Shown here: positions 36,816-44,428 of the stretch, piece after piece
Layout: every line of letters starts with the position of its first letter
Numbering within the stretch: position 1 is the first letter of the stretch
From: Eubacterium sp. CAG:248
GTDB lineage: Bacteria; Bacillota; Clostridia; Lachnospirales; Lachnospiraceae
Reading direction: 5' to 3'
Length of the DNA stretch: 64,000 bases
NCBI GenBank assembly: GCA_000436475.1
Contig: FR886218.1
Span: 161,881 to 225,880, forward strand
The notes under the pieces: model-generated
Told to the model about the DNA's origin: nothing
What the model saw: only the letters and a program-made list of their open reading frames with translations
The model's database searches: none
Program-made: the position numbers and the translations under genes

Positions 36816-38471
36816 TCAATCAGCTATCAAGCGCAAAGCTATATTTTCTGAAACCTTTATGCCATCTACAGCTGCTGATGTTATACCACCTGCATAACCC
36901 GCACCTTCACCACAAGGATACAATCCATGGCAGCCTGCTGATACAAGTTCATCATTTCTTGTTATTCTGACAGGACTTGATGTCCTGCTTTCAACACCTG
37001 CAAACAATGCCTCGTCCATGTCAAAGCCTTTAATATACCGATCGCAGCCTGTTACACCCTCACTTATAGCTTCTGCTATATAATCAGGCAGTATACTTCT
37101 TACATTAGTCAGCTTATATTCCCCCTTTATACACGGACTTACTGCACCAAGTGATGTTGATGCTGTATTTTCCTTGAAATCACCAAGAAGCTGTACGGGT
37201 ATTTTTCCTTCACCAGCAATATATGCAGCAGTTTCCAGTTTTCTTTGAAACTTAACACCATCAAGAGTCCCATAGCCATAATCCTCAGGAGTTACTGTGA
37301 CTATCATGGCACTGTTAGCATTAGACGAATCTCTTCCTGAATAGCTCATGCCATTAACAGCAAGCATATTCTTTTCTGAGCTTGCATTTACAACATATCC
37401 ACCAGGACACATACAAAATGAGTACACTCCTCTCTCCCTGCCTGTACAGACTGACTTATAAGTCACCTTATAATCTGCTGCCGGAAGATTATATATATTA
37501 TTTCCATATGCATTATTGTTAATAAACTCTTGTGGATGCATGATTCTTAGACCAACTGCAAAAGCTTTAGGCTCCATAATAATCTTTTTATCATAAAGCA
37601 TGGCAAATGTATCCCTTGCACTGTGTCCTATGGCAAGGCACACATTTTTACATTTTCTTATAAACTCCTTACCTGATGAAGAATCATATATTGTTATACT
37701 TCTCACATGTTTATTTTCAATTTCGATATCCTTCATTTTATGTCTGAAATATATATCCGCACCTAATGATTCACAGTATTCTCTTATGTTTTTTACAACA
37801 ACAGCTAAAACATCCGTTCCGATATGTGGCTTATTAGAACATAATATGTCAGCATCTGCACCAAATCTGACAAATGTTTCAAGCACATCTCTTATTCTTC
37901 CAGTCGGGTCTTTAATAACCGTATTAAGCTTCCCATCAGAAAATGTTCCAGCGCCGCCCTCTCCAAACTGCACATTGGATTCTGTATCAAGTTCTCCACT
38001 ATCCCAGAATGTACTGACCTTTTTTTGTCTTACATCAACACTGTCTCCACGTTCATATATAACTGGTTTCATGCCTGCTTCTGAAAGTTTCAAGGCCGCA
38101 AACATGCCTGCAGGTCCAAACCCGATAATAACAGGTCGTTCCTCCTCACTTATATGTCTTTTAACATCACTACCTGATACTGGAAATTCATATATACTTT
38201 TTTCAACATACATCACATTTGGATTCTTTTTTAAGAATTTCTTTAAATCAATGTTATTTCCATTTTTTGATATTTTCTTTACATCAACGCTGTAAACATA
38301 CATAATATAGGGCTTATGTCTGGCATCTATAGATCTTTTTACAACATCATATTCTATCTGGTATTCATTTTTTAATCCCAGTGTTTTCTTCAGCATCAAT
38401 AATAGCTGTTCTTTACTATGATCCGGCTTTAACTTAAGATTATTTACTCTTAATACATGTTCCTGTTTCAA
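36816..38471 (-). CDS. FAD-dependent oxidoreductase, COG2509-like
   Basis: The 551-residue flavoprotein has an N-terminal region of about 110 residues, then the FAD-binding motif IIGFGPAGMFAALKLSEAGM. Later VQFGEGGAGTFSDGKLNT and YPCGEGAGYAGGITSAAVDG are signatures of a widespread uncharacterised FAD-dependent dehydrogenase family. Substrate unknown. The start is TTG at 38471, directly after the upstream stop codon and seven bases after AAAGGTG, so translation is coupled to the next oxidoreductase. Confidence 0.88.
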   Translation of the reverse strand: MKQEHVLRVNNLKLKPDHSKEQLLLMLKKTLGLKNEYQIEYDVVKRSIDARHKPYIMYVYSVDVKKISKNGNNIDLKKFLKKNPNVMYVEKSIYEFPVSGSDVKRHISEEERPVIIGFGPAGMFAALKLSEAGMKPVIYERGDSVDVRQKKVSTFWDSGELDTESNVQFGEGGAGTFSDGKLNTVIKDPTGRIRDVLETFVRFGADADILCSNKPHIGTDVLAVVVKNIREYCESLGADIYFRHKMKDIEIENKHVRSITIYDSSSGKEFIRKCKNVCLAIGHSARDTFAMLYDKKIIMEPKAFAVGLRIMHPQEFINNNAYGNNIYNLPAADYKVTYKSVCTGRERGVYSFCMCPGGYVVNASSEKNMLAVNGMSYSGRDSSNANSAMIVTVTPEDYGYGTLDGVKFQRKLETAAYIAGEGKIPVQLLGDFKENTASTSLGAVSPCIKGEYKLTNVRSILPDYIAEAISEGVTGCDRYIKGFDMDEALFAGVESRTSSPVRITRNDELVSAGCHGLYPCGEGAGYAGGITSAAVDGIKVSENIALRLIAD

Positions 38472-39734
38472 TTATCTGCACCTTTCCTTTATATAACGTC
38501 TGACTCCATCAGCTGCCGCCTTTCCAGAGCTCCATGCCCACTGAAGGTTATATCCTCCACATCTGCCATCAACATCAAGCACCTCACCCGCAAAAAAGGC
38601 ACCTGCTACCCTAAGCGACTGCATATCCGATGACGAAACCGCTTTTAAATCAACACCTCCCTGACATATCTGACCATTTTCAAAGCCTTTATTATCGACT
38701 ATATGTACATTGAAATGCTTCATATTTTCGAGTAATTTCTGTAATTTAGATATTTTCAGTTCTGATACGCGGCTTGCTGCATCAATATTACATTTTCTAC
38801 TCACCATAGTAACAAGCTTTTTATTAACTATTCCTTCAAAAAACTGTTCAACAGTCTTATATCCTTCCTGTTTAACCATATATGAAAGTATATATTCCAT
38901 TTCCTTATCATCAATATCAGGCAGCATATCTATACATACATGTACATCCTTTTTTTCATAAAGTGCTTTTACTGCGTATCTGCTTATCTGAAAAACTGGT
39001 ATACCTGATATTCCATAATCTGTATACTGGATTTCTCCTGTATCCTCTGATATTTTTATACCATCTATGTATATTTCTATCTTTCCCTGGCTTCTTACTC
39101 CGGCAGCTATTCTATAAAGCTCCTTTTCATCTCCTATAAGCTGTACTAATGCCGGAAGCGGTTTTATCACCTTTATCCCAAGTTTTTTTATAAGCTCATA
39201 TCCCGAACCATCAGAGCCAGTCTTTGGAGCTGCCTTTGAGCCTGTTGCAAAAACAACTGTATCTGCTATATAATCAATCCCCTCACATTCTATAAGAAAC
39301 TTATCCTTCATATCAGCAGACAATTTAACAACATTTTTTATTATAACATTTGTATGGATACTCACTTTTTTATTTTCAAGCTCCAGCCGTAATGCATTCT
39401 GTAAAGAAGACGCAGTCATTGAAAGTGGATACACATACCCATTCTTTTCTTTATGGTATATTCCTATCCCTTTAAAGAAGTCGAGTACAGCATCTACATT
39501 AAATCTGTTTATTACATCCATGACCCACTTCGTGTCTTTATTCTGGTACATTGTTTCATCCATGTTAAGGTTTGTAAAATTACATTTTCCATTACCAGTC
39601 TGTAATATTTTTGTACCTATTCTTGAAGTATGTTCAAGGATGCACGTTTCTATTCCATATCCTGCAAGAGTAATGGCAGCCATCATTCCAGCTGCCCCTC
39701 CACCTATAATTATACATTCATGTTCTTTCTTCAT
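38472..39734 (-). CDS. HI0933/YhiN-like flavoprotein
   Basis: The 420-residue protein binds FAD through IIGGGAAGMMAAITLAGYG, with LQTGNGKCNFTNLN and a C-terminal AGEVLDVDGRCGGYNLQWAW that define the HI0933/YhiN (BaiN-like) family. Function is not settled. It is directly followed by the second oxidoreductase gene with no gap, so the two probably act in one process. Confidence 0.9.
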   Translation of the reverse strand: MKKEHECIIIGGGAAGMMAAITLAGYGIETCILEHTSRIGTKILQTGNGKCNFTNLNMDETMYQNKDTKWVMDVINRFNVDAVLDFFKGIGIYHKEKNGYVYPLSMTASSLQNALRLELENKKVSIHTNVIIKNVVKLSADMKDKFLIECEGIDYIADTVVFATGSKAAPKTGSDGSGYELIKKLGIKVIKPLPALVQLIGDEKELYRIAAGVRSQGKIEIYIDGIKISEDTGEIQYTDYGISGIPVFQISRYAVKALYEKKDVHVCIDMLPDIDDKEMEYILSYMVKQEGYKTVEQFFEGIVNKKLVTMVSRKCNIDAASRVSELKISKLQKLLENMKHFNVHIVDNKGFENGQICQGGVDLKAVSSSDMQSLRVAGAFFAGEVLDVDGRCGGYNLQWAWSSGKAAADGVRRYIKERCR

Positions 39735-39771
39735 GTTCTACGCTCATTCCTGTCTTTTTTACTTAAGTCTG

Positions 39772-40224
39772 TTAACTGCTGTATGCCTGTAAGAATTCGT
39801 ACAATTCATCTTCCCCGTAAAGCTCTATTCCTGTCTTTAATAGTTCTTTTTTATCGTGCGGAAGATTATCTGTATTTATCAGTGCATAATCAAAAAATTT
39901 CTGCACTTCTTTATCAGCATCAGAAAAACATTTATATATAGCTATACCATCACCTATATCTTTGATAATATACTTCTGCGGAATCATCTTTTCTGGCTCA
40001 TTATTAATAACAGCCTCCTGTCCAGCTTCTTTATAAGATTCATCTGATATTTCCTGTTTGTTATCTTTGTGTTCACTTTGTCCTGTTGCATACATACCAC
40101 CAGAACCAGAATTTCCATCATTATTTTTTTCTTTTTTTATTCCTGTTGAAGCAAGAATAATAACAAGAACCATAATAACAGCTATAACAATGCACACAGA
40201 TATTACATTTCTTCTACTCATCAT
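39772..40224 (-). CDS. Small single-pass membrane protein
   Basis: Not recognised. The 150-residue protein has a short cytoplasmic N-terminus, one membrane helix (about 7-28), a Ser/Gly/Glu-rich linker, and a compact C-terminal domain of about 75 residues (IIKDIGDGIAIYKCFSDADK, then helices). The ATG follows AAGGAGAG. It lies 37 bases before the first oxidoreductase gene. Confidence 0.65.
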   Translation of the reverse strand: MMSRRNVISVCIVIAVIMVLVIILASTGIKKEKNNDGNSGSGGMYATGQSEHKDNKQEISDESYKEAGQEAVINNEPEKMIPQKYIIKDIGDGIAIYKCFSDADKEVQKFFDYALINTDNLPHDKKELLKTGIELYGEDELYEFLQAYSS

Positions 40225-40280
40225 TATGATATACTCTCCTTCATAATGGTAAGTATTAGCATATATTTACAAAATATACA

Positions 40281-40664
40281 TTAAAGTTTAAATGCATATG
40301 GCAGCAGGGCATTAATATCATAAGAATATATTCCATCTTTATCCTCTGTAATTATCCTTTCATCCCCATGGAAGAACTCACTCATGACCTGTCTGCATAT
40401 ACCGCAAGGATAAGTTTTCTCTCCAGAAGATGAAACAACTGCTATCCTATCAAAGTCAGAATGTCCTTCACTTACAGCTTTGAATATAGCTGTTCTTTCC
40501 GCACAGTTTGATGCACCAAATGAAGAATTCTCTATATTACAGACTGTAAACACACTACCATCCTTCATAAGCACACATGCTCCAACTGCAAAGTGTGAAT
40601 ATGGTGAATATGAATATTTCATAGCATTTTTTGCCATATCTAATAACTGTCTGTCAGTATACAT
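40281..40664 (-). CDS. cdd: Cytidine deaminase
   Basis: Deaminates cytidine and deoxycytidine for pyrimidine salvage. The 127-residue protein has the zinc and catalytic motifs CAERTAIFKAVSEG and PCGICRQVMSEF. Length is normal for the homotetrameric type. The ATG at 40664 follows AAGGTGG by five bases; a GTG nine bases upstream overlaps that site. Confidence 0.97.
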   Translation of the reverse strand: MYTDRQLLDMAKNAMKYSYSPYSHFAVGACVLMKDGSVFTVCNIENSSFGASNCAERTAIFKAVSEGHSDFDRIAVVSSSGEKTYPCGICRQVMSEFFHGDERIITEDKDGIYSYDINALLPYAFKL

Positions 40665-40691
40665 ATATTCCACCTTCTTACTATTTCATAT

Positions 40692-40714
40692 GCTTCCTTT
40701 GCGTTCATTATATC
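40692..40714. repeat. Dispersed repeat copy 3 (cdd promoter), shortened
   Basis: Matches the lexA leader repeat (765-793) at 21 of 23 bases with one six-base gap. It contains a minus-strand TATAAT at 40712-40707, likely the cdd -10; a possible -35, TTGAGA, is at 40733-40728, with a short 15-base spacer. Confidence 0.5.
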
Positions 40715-40739
40715 ATAATTTACTCTTTCTCAACCCGCA

Positions 40740-40863
40740 CACTCACGAACCCGCGCTACGCGCTCATTAGCACTGCTTCGCATGGCTGTTCGTTCGTTAA
40801 TGGCGCAAGAAAAGAATATGTCTGCTGCGCAGCCGCATTCTTTTCTTTTGCGCTCATTACATC
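40740..40863. repeat. GC-rich structured spacer between ybeY and cdd
   Basis: Unusually GC-rich for this sequence. On the minus strand GCGCAAAAGAAAAGAAT pairs with ATTCTTTTCTTGCGC around a perfect GCTGCGCAGC palindrome. Further on ACGAAC pairs with GTTCGT, enclosing GCGC-GTA-GCGC. No coding potential is seen. Positions 40821-40863 are the second copy of the lexA-leader repeat. Confidence 0.65.
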
Positions 40864-41371
40864 ATCTTGTTATACCAAGATTATCAAGCACAGCTCTTTG
40901 TTTAGCCTCCATAACACTGCTTTCTTCTTCAGTCATATGGTCATAGCCAAAAAGATGCATCATACTATGCGCTACAAGAAATGCAAGTTCTCTTGTAGGT
41001 GTATGTCCATATTTTTCAGCTTGTTCAATAACCTTTTCAACTGATACAACTATATCTCCAAGCATAAGTTCACCCGTATCAGGATTAAAATAATCCTCTG
41101 TATTTGTATCAAACTCTTCCTCTAAAGAATCAAAATCAGATGGTTTATCATAATTAATCATTGGAAATGATAATACATCAGTTGCTCTGTCTACCTGCCT
41201 GAATTCTTTGTTAATTTCATGAATAGCCTCATTATCAGTAAGTGTTACATTCACCTCAACCTCATATGGACATTTTTCATATGTAACTGCTTCATCAATA
41301 ACTTTATTAATTATATCTTCATAATCAAGCTCAAGCTTTTTTTGTGTTTCATATTCTATATTAACTGTCAT
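40862..41371 (-). CDS. ybeY: Endoribonuclease YbeY
   Basis: Zinc-dependent RNase for 16S rRNA 3' maturation and ribosome quality control. The 169-residue protein has the metal motif HSMMHLFGYDH and the upstream VLSFPM. It overlaps phoH by 11 bases, the usual phoH-ybeY arrangement. The acidic insert DSLEEEFDTNTEDYFNPD is common in clostridial homologues. Confidence 0.96.
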   Translation of the reverse strand: MTVNIEYETQKKLELDYEDIINKVIDEAVTYEKCPYEVEVNVTLTDNEAIHEINKEFRQVDRATDVLSFPMINYDKPSDFDSLEEEFDTNTEDYFNPDTGELMLGDIVVSVEKVIEQAEKYGHTPTRELAFLVAHSMMHLFGYDHMTEEESSVMEAKQRAVLDNLGITR

Positions 41372-42395
41372 TTCTTCTGTTCCCTTTCTTTTCCTGTTTT
41401 ATTTTTCTTTCTCTTTCAGCTCTGTCTGACCGCCTGTTCTGTCTTTCTTCATACTCCTCGTATGCTTTTACAATCTTTTGTACAAGCGGATGTCTCACAA
41501 CATCATGGTTAGTCAGCTTAACAAAACCTATCTCATCTACCTTTGACAACACCTTCATAGCTACATCAAGCCCTGATGTGACATCTTTTGGAAGATCCTT
41601 TTGTGTCTGGTCACCAGTTACAACAACCTTTGAACCAAAACCTATTCTTGTTAAGAACATCTTCATCTGTGCCGGCGTTGTATTCTGTGCTTCATCAAGT
41701 ATTATAAATGCATTATCCAGTGTCCGTCCTCTCATATAAGCAAGTGGTGCAACCTCAATAAGACCTTTTTCCATATTAGCGTTAAAGCTTTCTGCTCCCA
41801 TAATCTGGAACAGCGCATCATATAAAGGTCTTAAATATGGATCAACCTTACTCTGAAGATCTCCTGGAAGAAAGCCAAGCTTTTCTCCTGCTTCTATAGC
41901 CGGTCTTGTAAGGATTATCTTATTAACCTCATTATTCTTAAACGCCTGTATAGCCATAGCCATAGCCAGATATGTTTTACCCGTTCCAGCTGGTCCTATA
42001 CCAAACACTATCATCTTATCACGAATCTGATCAACATAATTCTTCTGTCCCAATGTTTTAGGTTTTATCGGCTTTCCTGCTATAGTTCTGCATACAGTAT
42101 CCGAATCTATCTCCAACAGGCTATTTTCTTTATCATCAAAAGAAAGTGATATAGCATAATCGACATTCTGTCTGCTTATCTGGTTTCCACGCCTTGCCAG
42201 TTCTGTAAGATTATCAAGGACTCCTTTGGCTCTGTCCACAGCAGTTTTTTCACCAATAAGCTTAACGACGCCATCTCTTGCTATAAGGTCAACCTTTAAG
42301 TTTCTTTCAATCTCTCTGGCATATTCATCAAACTGGCCAAACACCATACCGCTGTATTCTGCCGGCATATCAACTATAACTTCTATATCACTCAT
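41361..42395 (-). CDS. phoH: PhoH family ATPase
   Basis: The 344-residue protein has an N-terminal KH-like region and a P-loop domain with GPAGTGKTYLAMAMA and FIILDEAQNTT. It is a predicted ATPase/helicase linked to RNA metabolism and is coupled to ybeY. The ATG at 42395 follows GGAG by nine bases; the in-frame ATG at 42410 is part of that binding site. The last 20 residues are basic. Confidence 0.95.
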   Translation of the reverse strand: MSDIEVIVDMPAEYSGMVFGQFDEYAREIERNLKVDLIARDGVVKLIGEKTAVDRAKGVLDNLTELARRGNQISRQNVDYAISLSFDDKENSLLEIDSDTVCRTIAGKPIKPKTLGQKNYVDQIRDKMIVFGIGPAGTGKTYLAMAMAIQAFKNNEVNKIILTRPAIEAGEKLGFLPGDLQSKVDPYLRPLYDALFQIMGAESFNANMEKGLIEVAPLAYMRGRTLDNAFIILDEAQNTTPAQMKMFLTRIGFGSKVVVTGDQTQKDLPKDVTSGLDVAMKVLSKVDEIGFVKLTNHDVVRHPLVQKIVKAYEEYEERQNRRSDRAERERKIKQEKKGNRRNDS

Positions 42396-42418
42396 ATGTT
42401 TATGCTCCATTTCTTTAA

Positions 42419-43636
42419 CTATCTGATATCAGTCTCAGGGTCAACCAGAATCTCAATTTCGCCTGTACACCTGTATTTTTTTTCTGATGCATCTATATTA
42501 ACACGACAATCTATTATTTGCACTCCTTTTTGTTCAATATGCTTAATATATGTATCAAATCTCTGCTCAAGCAGCTGTCTGCATTCCTTTTCATTCCGTT
42601 CTTTTATGATACAATTATACTCATACTGTGTTTCAAACCCATATGTTATTTTAGTATCTATATGTCCAGGTAAATATAACTTTCTATTTTCGGTTTTACT
42701 CTCATATAAAGTTTCTTCCCCAAATGTTATACCAGCTTTCAATTCTCCATATTCATTTCCTATTATTAATCTGTGATTTTTTTCTCCAGTAAATACTTTG
42801 TCCTCATATTCAACATCAATATGATCATCATATGGAATAACCGTTCTTACTAATATATCAGCATCAGAATCAACATATGTTTCTTTCACAACCACTCCCG
42901 AATCATCTGTCACCGTAACTATCCCCTCAACAAGAAGCTGATTTACAGATACCGGATCTCCTGAATGTACGACCGGCGTACCTTTTCTTGTTATAATGCT
43001 GTATATATCTCCATCATATCTTGAATATATATCTTTTTTTACATCTGTATCATCATATCCACTGCCATCTGCCATAGTATTTCCATCTGCCTTTTCCATA
43101 GAGTAGTTTTCCTTTATATAAACTATAACTCTTGAACCTTTAACTGCTACGCATGCCCATGTCACATCAAAATCATCCCTTATCTTTTTTTCCAGGGAAT
43201 CACAATCAATTGTTTTAATAAACTTCGCACAACATATTCCGTTATCTGCCATATATTTTTTTATTGTTTCGTCTGTATATATATGGTTTCCATAACAGTC
43301 AATCTCCCATACAAACATCCCAAGCACGCGTAAAACAACGAACATAACAACTATGCCTGTCAGAAATGAATAATGCTTTCTGTATCTGAACAAAAAATAT
43401 ACAGGATAAGCTTTACCTGTAACTTTAATATGTACGTGTGTAAGCCTTATATATTTTCTCAATTTAAAAAAATCTTTTCTTGTCATTCTGACAGTTATGC
43501 GGTTTTCATACTTTCCATCGTATTTCATATGAATAAATGTAATATCATCTTTTCTGCATATATTGATGAAACGTCTTATCTCATCACCTTCTATAATAAG
43601 TTCTATATAAAATATATATCTGAGATGATTTTTCAT
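42419..43636 (-). CDS. yqfD: Sporulation protein YqfD
   Basis: Membrane protein needed for efficient engulfment-stage sporulation in Bacillus. The 405-residue protein has a cytoplasmic N-terminal part, one membrane helix (about 80-100, GIVVMFVVLRVLGMFVWEID) and a large extracytoplasmic domain with FDVTWACVAVKGSRVIVYI. The ATG at 43636 follows GGAGGGAGT; the longer frame overlaps yqfC. Order yqfC-yqfD-phoH-ybeY is conserved. Confidence 0.93.
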   Translation of the reverse strand: MKNHLRYIFYIELIIEGDEIRRFINICRKDDITFIHMKYDGKYENRITVRMTRKDFFKLRKYIRLTHVHIKVTGKAYPVYFLFRYRKHYSFLTGIVVMFVVLRVLGMFVWEIDCYGNHIYTDETIKKYMADNGICCAKFIKTIDCDSLEKKIRDDFDVTWACVAVKGSRVIVYIKENYSMEKADGNTMADGSGYDDTDVKKDIYSRYDGDIYSIITRKGTPVVHSGDPVSVNQLLVEGIVTVTDDSGVVVKETYVDSDADILVRTVIPYDDHIDVEYEDKVFTGEKNHRLIIGNEYGELKAGITFGEETLYESKTENRKLYLPGHIDTKITYGFETQYEYNCIIKERNEKECRQLLEQRFDTYIKHIEQKGVQIIDCRVNIDASEKKYRCTGEIEILVDPETDIR

Positions 43637-43670
43637 ACTCCCTCCATCAAGATAATAGCAGTCAAAGGCA

Positions 43671-43946
43671 TTAATCGAAAGTAATCTGGACAATCCTGCC
43701 TTTTACAGATATTTCATCTGCATCAAGATAACCTATATCCAGGTGTTCTCCCTCTACATATACAATCCCTCTTTTGGTGAGTATCTTCACACATGTATCA
43801 TTATATTCCATTATAGTTTTAATGTTTTCAATATACATTTCCCGGTTTCCTATTAATGTAAGAACAGGCAGTGATGTTGACATCCCCGGTAATGTCATAC
43901 AATCCGTTAAAAAAACATCTTTATTATTTTTATCTTGTTTTTTCAC
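43671..43946 (-). CDS. yqfC: Sporulation protein YqfC
   Basis: The 91-residue protein belongs to the YqfC/YabP-like spore family (LPVLTLIGNREMYIENIKTI, VYVEGEHLDIGYLDADEISV). Expression in the mother cell is expected from Bacillus. The start is GTG at 43946, after GGAAGG; the longer frame has no support. No convincing sigma-E promoter could be picked out in the AT-rich stretch upstream. Confidence 0.9.
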   Translation of the reverse strand: MKKQDKNNKDVFLTDCMTLPGMSTSLPVLTLIGNREMYIENIKTIMEYNDTCVKILTKRGIVYVEGEHLDIGYLDADEISVKGRIVQITFD

Positions 43947-44059
43947 ACTGACCTTCCATTCCTGCCTGTTAATACATAGCAAATGATTATATTACAGACA
44001 AAATGAATAACTATTAATATATATATAATATATGCCACTTCCATGTAATATATGCACCT

Positions 44060-44096
44060 AAAAAAATCCCGATGCATCTTATGATACACCGGGATT
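44060..44096 (-). terminator. rpsU terminator
   Basis: On the minus strand a 14-bp stem (AATCCCGGTGTATC / GATGCATCGGGATT, two wobble pairs) with a four-base loop is followed by seven T. It lies just past the rpsU stop. Confidence 0.85.
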
Positions 44097-44114
44097 ATAA
44101 TTTCGCTATAAAAA

Positions 44115-44291
44115 TTAATTGAACTTACGTTTTCTAGCAGCTTCTGACTTCTTCTTACGTCTTACGCTTGGCTTTTCGTAATGTTCTCTTTTACGAATTT
44201 CCTGCTGAATGCCTGCCTTTGCGCAGTTTCTCTTGAATCTACGTAATGCGCTATCTAAAGACTCGTTTTCTTTAACGATGACATTTGACAT
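44115..44291 (-). CDS. rpsU: Ribosomal protein bS21
   Basis: A 58-residue small-subunit protein near the mRNA 3'-end path. Translation gives [20 protein letters not shown], then [19 protein letters not shown] and a very basic tail [15 protein letters not shown], all matching bS21. The ATG follows AGGAAAAGG. It is monocistronic, with a strong promoter, a leader of about 78 bases and a terminator. Confidence 0.97.
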   Translation of the reverse strand: MSNVIVKENESLDSALRRFKRNCAKAGIQQEIRKREHYEKPSVRRKKKSEAARKRKFN

Positions 44292-44375
44292 ACCTTTTCC
44301 TGACCACCCTTCTGTTGCGTAATTGTGCTGGGCAATACATATAGGGTTTTACCTTTACCTAATCGCACAACAAAT

Positions 44376-44403
44376 ATTATATCACAGAAAAGCACGAAGT
44401 CAA
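44376..44403 (-). promoter_or_regulatory. rpsU promoter
   Basis: On the minus strand TTGACT (44403-44398), 16 bases, then TGATATAAT with an extended -10 (TATAAT at 44381-44376). A strong sigma-A promoter, as expected for a ribosomal protein. Confidence 0.8.
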
Positions 44404-44428
44404 CTAATTTTTTAACTTTTTTATTATC

